DNA of 30,112 nt, from contig DAOVSY010000001.1 in the NCBI GenBank assembly GCA_030633365.1, forward strand, positions 1 to 30,112, in the 5' to 3' direction. The notes under the pieces are model-generated. The model searched no databases, was not told the origin of the DNA, and saw only the letters and a list, made by a program, of their open reading frames with translations. This document shows, in pieces, positions 25,080 through 30,112 of this stretch. Position 1 is the first letter of the stretch; each line of letters starts with the position of its first letter. This stretch comes from Spirochaetaceae bacterium. GTDB taxonomy: Bacteria; Spirochaetota; Spirochaetia; B11-G9. A program made the translations under genes and the position numbers.

Positions 25080-26183
25080 ATGTCAGTTAGAAGTTCTAAG
25101 ATAAATCTTGTATATCAGTTTTTGCTTCAAATAATAAAAGCTGAAAATTCAGATATTGGAGATAAACTCCCCACAGAAGTTGAACTTGCAAACAGGTTTG
25201 AGGTTTCCAGACCCACAGTAACAAAGGCTGTGAATTTATTAATTGAAGAAGATATGGTGTATAAAAGACCTGGTATGGGAACTTTTATTAAACAGAAAAC
25301 TTCCAGTTCAAATGGAGAGTATGTTTTTGGGCTTGTTTTTCCTCTAATAGGAAAGGGTGAAATTTTCCGTCCTATTACAGAGGCTATTGCAGACCTTTCG
25401 GAGAAACTTAATTTTTCTCTGGTTTGGGGAGGACAGTTTTCTCAATCAAAAATGAACTCAACTCAAATGGATCAAATGGTGGATTTTTATCTTCAGAACA
25501 GAGTTGATGGAATTCTTATGGCACCTATGGAGTTGTCAAGTGAATGTATGTCTATCAATAAGAATATTGTTGATAAAATAATAAGTGCAGGTATTCCTCT
25601 TGTTCTGGTTGATGGAGATTTTTTAGAGTTTCCTGAAAGAAGTAATTTTGATCTGGTTGGAATAGATAACTTCAGAGCTGGGTATGTAATGACAAATCAT
25701 TATCTGGAACAGGGAGCGAAAAGAATTGATTTTTTAAAACTTCCCTATTCTGCACAAACTATCCCTCAACGAATTATGGGATACCAGCAGTCTCTTGTAA
25801 ATGCGGGAATATCTCCTTCACTTAATTGGGTTCATAGCAGTGAGATGGGTAATGATCAGGATATACAAAAAATGATTGATAGCGGTGCCAGAAATATTAT
25901 CTGCAGTAATGATGATGTTGCAATTCAGCTAATAAAGACATTATCAGAACTTAACTTAAAAGTTCCTGAAGATGTTAGAGTAATTGGTTTTGATGATCAG
26001 GTATTTGCAAGATACCCGGGCATATCTCTTACTACTGTTGCTCAACCTTGTCAGAAAATTGGAAATCTTGTTGTTCAGGTACTTCTTGAACGTATCAAAT
26101 CACCCGATCTTCCACCAAGAATGGTGAATGTGAACTTTGAGTATAAGATAAGGCAATCCAGTATTATTCCAAAGAATAAATAG
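25080..26183 (+). CDS. GntR/LacI hybrid transcriptional regulator
   Basis: The likely regulator of the ketose locus. Residues ~8-72 form a GntR winged helix (GDKLPTEVELANRFEVSRPTVTKA, then KRPGMGTFI). Residues ~80-360 form a LacI-type sugar-binding domain (LVFPLIGKGEIFRPI, MAPMEL, IPLVLVDGDF, RVIGFDDQVFARYPG). This is the AraR-like layout. The ATG lies 18 bases after the kinase with little Shine-Dalgarno signal. Being last in the operon, it would be autoregulated, and its effector is probably the imported sugar or its phosphate. Candidate sites are the TGTAAA repeats at 18124-18169. Confidence 0.92.
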   Translation: MSVRSSKINLVYQFLLQIIKAENSDIGDKLPTEVELANRFEVSRPTVTKAVNLLIEEDMVYKRPGMGTFIKQKTSSSNGEYVFGLVFPLIGKGEIFRPITEAIADLSEKLNFSLVWGGQFSQSKMNSTQMDQMVDFYLQNRVDGILMAPMELSSECMSINKNIVDKIISAGIPLVLVDGDFLEFPERSNFDLVGIDNFRAGYVMTNHYLEQGAKRIDFLKLPYSAQTIPQRIMGYQQSLVNAGISPSLNWVHSSEMGNDQDIQKMIDSGARNIICSNDDVAIQLIKTLSELNLKVPEDVRVIGFDDQVFARYPGISLTTVAQPCQKIGNLVVQVLLERIKSPDLPPRMVNVNFEYKIRQSSIIPKNK

Positions 26184-26188
26184 TATTT

Positions 26189-26272
26189 TACCGGCGATCG
26201 GAGTTGAACCGATACACCCTTGCGGGCGGTAGATTTTGAATCTACTGCGTCTACCAATTTCGCCACGCCGGC
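26189..26272 (-). tRNA. tRNA-Leu (CAA anticodon)
   Basis: The minus strand reads a full 84-base class II tRNA. The acceptor 5' arm is GCCGGCG, paired with CGCCGGT and discriminator A73; pair 1-72 is a G-U wobble. D-arm includes TGGTAGACGC. Anticodon stem GTAGA/TCTAC encloses loop TTCAAAA, so the anticodon is CAA (reads UUG). A long variable arm (CGCCCGCAAGGGTG region) is as expected for Leu, and the T-loop is GTTCAACTC. The 3' CCA is not encoded. The tRNA lies just after the regulator gene, on the opposite strand. Confidence 0.95.
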
Positions 26273-26287
26273 ATCTAGTTGAAATAA

Positions 26288-26314
26288 GTTATATTAAAAA
26301 AGTAAAATGATCAA
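26288..26314 (-). promoter_or_regulatory. Candidate tRNA-Leu promoter
   Basis: On the minus strand TTGATC (26309-26314) and TATAAC (26288-26293) are separated by only 15 bases, ending 15 bases before the tRNA. The -10 box is good; the spacing is short. Confidence 0.35.
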
Positions 26315-26355
26315 CGGTTAAGGGGTAATTATTCATGCAGAGGGTGGGGACTTTT

Positions 26356-26416
26356 AGGCTATTAGGGCTGTTTATCTTTCGGTTCCCTCCCCTAACAACC
26401 TACAGCCTAATAGCCT
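26356..26416 (+). repeat. Long hairpin in the spacer before the TPR gene
   Basis: AGGCTATTAGGGCTGT (26356-26371) is the reverse complement of ACAGCCTAATAGCCT (26402-26416) apart from one extra G. The 30-base loop carries CCCTCCCC and CCTAAC runs. The right side looks built of 8-base units of the form GCCTAATA. No gene is seen in the 193-base spacer 26273-26465. The element could be a dispersed repeat, or a transcript-end hairpin for either strand. Confidence 0.6.
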
Positions 26417-26465
26417 TCCTGACGCTATCTTCTCCTTTTCTTCTCAGTGTGATACATTCCCTTCC

Positions 26466-28922
26466 ATGTGGTTTATTCCAAAAAGAAAAAAAATAGAAAA
26501 AGAAAAAGATTCTATTATCAGTGAATTATGGGAGTCTCAGTTTAAATTCAGCAACGAAAACAGGTTTGAACTTGAAAATTCTGAATCTATGAGTTTAGAA
26601 TTAAGAGATGACAGTCTTATCCTGACAGCAAAAAAAAAGGATATTTTTGTTTGGAGTCTGAATAATTTCTATCGTTATAAAGATTTTATATTAGATGCCA
26701 ACTTATCGATAGATATGGAAAATGGCCATTCCGCAGTCGGTTTACTTTTTCGTTATGCTGATGAATACAACTATTTTTATTTGATGATAGCAGAAAATGG
26801 ATATTTTCGTTTGGATGTTGTATTTAATGGAACACCCCGAATTTTAATTCCCTGGACCCCCTGTAAGCTGGAAAGCCTGAATGAGATAAAAATAAAAATA
26901 ATAGTTCATGGTTTTACTATTGCCTTGTTCCTTAATGATGTGTGGATAGGGGAGGTCGATGATGAATCAATTGATGCAGGATATATTGCTTTTGGCGGTC
27001 AAAATTTTTCAGATAAAAAGTCAGCAGTTTTTGAACTTTCTGAGATTAAAATAGATTCCAGAGCGGTAAATGTAGAACTTGAGTATGAGAGACTTGTTAA
27101 AAATGAACTGATACCATCAGAAAACAGAAAAGAATTGGCGATGAGATTTTTTGATTCAGGACAGTATTCTGCTGTTTTAATACAGATAAAAAAAATATTA
27201 AAAAGTAAACCACTGGACTATGATCTATCATTGCTTATGGCTAAAAGTTTAAGCAGACTGTCTTTTTATGATGAAGCCCTGGGAGCATTGGATTCATGTA
27301 TAGTACTATACGAGTCTGGTAATAAAGATATTGTGGTTGAAAAAGCCGGGATTTTATACCGGGTGAACAGGCTTCTGGAATTAAAGGATTATTTAATTTT
27401 GAATATTGATATTCTAAATAAAGAGCCTTTTCTTCTTAATTTAATGGGAAACACTGAAGATGGGTTAGGACGTTTTGATTCATCAGTTGATTATTATTTA
27501 CAGGCAAGTAACCTGGAACCGGAAAATGGAGTTTATAGATTAAATGCTGCCAGAACATTGGAAAAATCAGGTAATTTGGAATCAGCATTTAAATCTTATT
27601 CCGAGGCTGCTCTATGTTTTTTTAGAGATGAAAATTATAGTGAACTTTCCCCAATATTATTAAATATGTCCCGGATAAACCCCGGAAATAAAGAGGGGAG
27701 AATTTTGCACGGGAAGATTCTTTTTCAGGAAGGAAAATTGAATGAAGCTTTTATAATTTTCCATAAGCTTAAAGAGGAAGGTGTAGAGGACAGTTCCATA
27801 GATTTTTTGTATGGAATAATTTTAAGAGATAGAGGGCAGCAGGAAGAGGCTCTTGCTCTCTTTGAGCAATCTGCTTTAAGTGAACAGGACTATTATCCTT
27901 ATTGGTTTAAATATGCAGAGACTCTTTTCCTTATGGGCTTAGAGGCCGAAAAAATAGTTGTAAAAGCAATTAGCCTTGAAGAAGATAATCCCTGGGCTCA
28001 TAATCTTTATGGTTTAATACTTTTGGCTGAAAATAGACCTGAGGATGCAAAACTAAGCTTTGCCAGAGCTCTGGAACTGGAACAGGATTCTATTGATCTT
28101 TTAATAAACTATTCAAACGCTGTTTCTATAGTTGATGGTTTAGAACATGCAATTTCTCTTTTTGAAGGTCGATCAGAGGGTCCTGAAATGCCTTCTGTTC
28201 ATAATCAAATGGGCAATCTATTGTATGATCAGGGAAAGTATGAGGAAGCTGCGGAATATTACAGGACAGCAGTTAAGCTGGATTCCGGCAATAGAACTTA
28301 TAAAGAGAACCTGTCTTCTGTCCTTATTAAACAGGACTATATTTTATCTGCAGAAGAAATTCTTTCCAGTTTAATGCAGGAATATCTTACATCATCAACT
28401 CTTGAAATGACGGCACAGGTTGCTTTTCGGAAAGGAGAATATAAACGTGCTGATACTTCCTTTTTGGAAGCTATAAAACTTGAGCCGGAGAACTCCAGGA
28501 TTCTTCTTAATTATGGAGATTTTCTTTTTACGCGATTGGATTATGAGGGAGTAAAGAAAGTTGCAGAAAAAGTTATGGAAATATCCAGTAAGAGAAGAAT
28601 AAATATAAATGATATAGAAAATGCGGAAGCTTTACTTGCTAAAGTAAAAGCAGCTCTCAACTCAAGATATGAATGTTCTTCCTGTGGCCGTGAATGGTGG
28701 GTACCCAAAAATATTCCAATAATAGATGTTGTCCGGCTTCATGGTGAACCTGATGGTGAATCTCCTGCTGGTAAGTGTAATACATGTGGAAAAGTTTATT
28801 GTGTTAAGTGCGCTGTGGATCATATTAAAAACAGTCGTTTTGTGTGTGTTGATTGTGATGAGAATTTAAAATTATCAGAGAATTATTTAAAATATCTTGC
28901 TATGGAATATGCGAACCGGTAG
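26466..28922 (+). CDS. Jelly-roll/TPR repeat protein with C-terminal zinc-finger domain
   Basis: 818 residues, no signal peptide, so probably cytoplasmic. Residues ~25-205 look like a LamG/DUF1080-type jelly roll (AVGLLFRYADEYNYFYLMI and IAFGGQNFS strands). Residues ~220-725 are a tract of TPR units with the usual A-x2-Y and G-x5-A patterns (YDQGKYEEAAEYYRTAVKLD is clearest). The C-terminus has four CxxC pairs, C737/C740, C771/C774, C779/C782 and C794/C797, plus H786, enough for two zinc ions. The function is unknown; the TPR array suggests a scaffold. No Shine-Dalgarno is visible before ATG 26466. Its stop codon lies within the palindrome at 28917-28948. Confidence 0.85.
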   Translation: MWFIPKRKKIEKEKDSIISELWESQFKFSNENRFELENSESMSLELRDDSLILTAKKKDIFVWSLNNFYRYKDFILDANLSIDMENGHSAVGLLFRYADEYNYFYLMIAENGYFRLDVVFNGTPRILIPWTPCKLESLNEIKIKIIVHGFTIALFLNDVWIGEVDDESIDAGYIAFGGQNFSDKKSAVFELSEIKIDSRAVNVELEYERLVKNELIPSENRKELAMRFFDSGQYSAVLIQIKKILKSKPLDYDLSLLMAKSLSRLSFYDEALGALDSCIVLYESGNKDIVVEKAGILYRVNRLLELKDYLILNIDILNKEPFLLNLMGNTEDGLGRFDSSVDYYLQASNLEPENGVYRLNAARTLEKSGNLESAFKSYSEAALCFFRDENYSELSPILLNMSRINPGNKEGRILHGKILFQEGKLNEAFIIFHKLKEEGVEDSSIDFLYGIILRDRGQQEEALALFEQSALSEQDYYPYWFKYAETLFLMGLEAEKIVVKAISLEEDNPWAHNLYGLILLAENRPEDAKLSFARALELEQDSIDLLINYSNAVSIVDGLEHAISLFEGRSEGPEMPSVHNQMGNLLYDQGKYEEAAEYYRTAVKLDSGNRTYKENLSSVLIKQDYILSAEEILSSLMQEYLTSSTLEMTAQVAFRKGEYKRADTSFLEAIKLEPENSRILLNYGDFLFTRLDYEGVKKVAEKVMEISSKRRININDIENAEALLAKVKAALNSRYECSSCGREWWVPKNIPIIDVVRLHGEPDGESPAGKCNTCGKVYCVKCAVDHIKNSRFVCVDCDENLKLSENYLKYLAMEYANR

Positions 28923-28948
28923 GGACAAGTCGTGACTTGTCCCTACCG
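28917..28948 (+). repeat. Intergenic palindrome, GTAG-type, copy 3 (supplies a stop codon)
   Basis: A perfect 15-base inverted repeat: CGGTAGGGACAAGTC (28917-28931) and its complement (28934-28948) around a 2-base loop. The TAG at 28920-28922 is the stop of the TPR gene and the last codon CGG is also inside the element. No T-run follows. Outer ends match copies 1 and 2. Confidence 0.9.
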
Positions 28949-28986
28949 ATTCTGCTTGACAAAGCTATATCAATAAGTAATATAAA

Positions 28987-29673
28987 ATGATGTTAAATAG
29001 ATTTTTTGTTCTAACTTTTTTGTTAATAATTTTTATATTTTCTCCACTTGCTGCCCAGGATATTCTTACGGCAGTACAGTTTTTTGATTCTATCTCTGCA
29101 AACTATGGAGAAATAGATGATTATGAGGCAAGGATAAGTATAATTACCAGTGAAGCATCTATGGAAGGGGTCTTGTTTTATAAAAGTCCTAACCTGTTAA
29201 GGATAAATTTTTCTGAACCTGAAGAGCAGGTAATATCAGTTAATAATGATATTTTAACGCTTCATATTCCTGATCAGAATGTAATTATGGAACAAAAATT
29301 GCAACGACACAGCGATGCAACTCTTGCAGTTATGGCAAGTAAGGAAGGATTGGAGTTGTTAAAGAAGGGCTATAGTGTAGCATTTTTAAAAGGTCCTGAT
29401 CCGGTATTACTGGATGAAGGATCAGAAGAAATAGTACGTAAATTAAACCTTGTATGGCGCCAGACTGATGAAGGATACAGGCAGATTGAAATGTCAATAA
29501 CTGAAGATGGGATGATAAGAAGAATGAAAGGACTTACAGTTAATTATGAAACTTTCCAATTTGATTTTACTGAAATCAGGATTAATCAAAGTATACCTTT
29601 GAGTAGATTTGATTATGAAGCACCTCCTTCTGCATATGTCATGAATAATTTTCTATTTGAACCGGAAGAATAA
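28987..29673 (+). CDS. lolA: Outer-membrane lipoprotein carrier LolA
   Basis: Periplasmic chaperone that carries lipoproteins from the LolCDE complex to the outer membrane. It has a signal peptide of ~23 residues ending LAAQ, then the LolA half-barrel pattern: a helix AVQFFDSISANYGEIDDYEARI, MEGVLFYKSPNLLRINFSEP, VNNDILTLHIPDQN and, near the end, a MKGLTVNYETFQFDFTEIRIN strand. The length of 228 is typical. ATG at 28987 and 28990 are adjacent. No Shine-Dalgarno is seen; TTGACA at ~28955 may be a promoter element. The RodZ-like gene follows after 2 bases. Confidence 0.85.
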   Translation: MMLNRFFVLTFLLIIFIFSPLAAQDILTAVQFFDSISANYGEIDDYEARISIITSEASMEGVLFYKSPNLLRINFSEPEEQVISVNNDILTLHIPDQNVIMEQKLQRHSDATLAVMASKEGLELLKKGYSVAFLKGPDPVLLDEGSEEIVRKLNLVWRQTDEGYRQIEMSITEDGMIRRMKGLTVNYETFQFDFTEIRINQSIPLSRFDYEAPPSAYVMNNFLFEPEE

Positions 29674-29675
29674 AT

Positions 29676-30112
29676 ATGGATACATTTGGTGAAAAGTTAC
29701 GAAGCTCACGCGAAAGTAAAGGCTACTCTCTGGAACAGGTTGCACGGGATACTAATATAGCAAAAAAGTTTTTAAATGCTCTTGAAGAAGAAGATTTTTC
29801 TATCTTCCCCGGGGAACCCTATCTTATTGGATTTTTAAAAAACTATTCAGACTATCTGGGACTTGATTCCAGTAAAATTGTTGCTCTTCATCGTAATATG
29901 AAACTTCAGGAACAACCTCTTCCTATGGAAGAGCTTCTCGATACTGGGAAACCCAGGGGTCTTATAGTCTTTTTGGTTATACTGATATTAGTGCTTGCAG
30001 GAGTTGGAGGATATTTTCTTTATAATTATATTACCAGCCAGGCTACTGAAATCATAGTTGAAGAAACTCCGGAAGTGGCAGAGCCTGATAATAACTATAC
30101 TTTTAATATAGA
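29676..30112 (+). CDS. RodZ-like HTH membrane protein (3' end outside window)
   Basis: 145 complete codons are visible and the frame is open to the edge. Residues 1-~70 form the HTH_25 (RodZ/YmfM) domain: GEKLRSSRESKGYSLEQVA, TNIAKKFLNALEEEDF, then FPGEPYLIGFLKNYSDYLGLD, the family hallmark. A transmembrane helix lies at ~95-117, followed by an acidic periplasmic stretch (EETPEVAEPD). This matches RodZ, which couples MreB to the wall-elongation machinery, or a close relative. It starts 2 bases after lolA, so the two are co-transcribed. No glycine-rich linker or C-terminal domain is yet in view. Confidence 0.88.
   Translation, partial: MDTFGEKLRSSRESKGYSLEQVARDTNIAKKFLNALEEEDFSIFPGEPYLIGFLKNYSDYLGLDSSKIVALHRNMKLQEQPLPMEELLDTGKPRGLIVFLVILILVLAGVGGYFLYNYITSQATEIIVEETPEVAEPDNNYTFNI

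Noticed and set aside
17462..26183. The locus as an Lsr autoinducer-2 system
   Set aside because: Transporter gene order fits, but the receptor lacks AI-2 contacts, the kinase is SHPK-like not LsrK-like, and LsrF, LsrG and LsrR are absent.
26189..26465. tRNA-Leu as an integration site for a mobile element
   Set aside because: No integrase, no duplicated tRNA 3' end and no shift in gene character are visible around it.

Overview
The window reads as chromosomal DNA of an AT-rich, diderm, flagellated, fermentative bacterium, most likely a spirochaete (Treponema/Spirochaeta-like). The support is indirect: FliS (flagella), LolA, an OmpA-type domain and a RodZ-like protein (two-membrane envelope), Rex plus a soluble NADH-oxidising NuoE/NuoF-like pair (anaerobic redox metabolism), and no respiratory genes. 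The lineage is inference; no rRNA or marker tree was available. Genes fill the window densely. There is no gene-free stretch over 300 bases; the largest gaps are 2318-2596, 18032-18236 and 26273-26465, all described below.

Left part (1-8652): the 3' end of a ClpP protease, a secreted EEP-family nuclease/phosphatase lipoprotein, and the redox repressor Rex on the minus strand, divergent from the NuoE/NuoF-like pair that resembles HydC/HydB of bifurcating hydrogenases but has no catalytic hydrogenase gene beside it. A PIN-PhoH ATPase and an exported beta-propeller plus degenerate NodB-like protein follow.

Middle (8695-16879): a tight housekeeping run of fliS, a small helical protein, polA, coaE, a SPOR-domain membrane protein and a short lysine-2,3-aminomutase family enzyme. 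This run meets a convergent inner-membrane OmpA-like protein, which is followed by an MscS channel.

Right-centre (16891-26183): an Rrf2/IscR-like regulator, then what looks like a complete catabolic locus for an unidentified ketose. A divergent SIS-domain (phosphohexuloisomerase-like) gene faces an operon of a substrate-binding protein, a double ATPase, two permeases, a ketose 3-epimerase with a full D-tagatose-3-epimerase active site, a sedoheptulokinase-like FGGY kinase, and a GntR/LacI-type regulator. The divergent promoters can be read directly, and phased TGTAAA repeats lie between them. The inferred flow is import, C3 epimerisation, phosphorylation, then isomerisation into central metabolism.

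Right end (26189-30112): a tRNA-Leu(CAA) on the minus strand, a hairpin-bearing spacer, a large jelly-roll/TPR/zinc-finger protein, LolA, and a RodZ-like protein cut by the window edge.

Across the window, three small intergenic palindromes share GTAG...CTAC ends but have unrelated stem sequences. Three of the four gene 3' ends that abut them take their stop codon from the palindrome terminus. A separate repeat type before the aminomutase gene contributes its start region.
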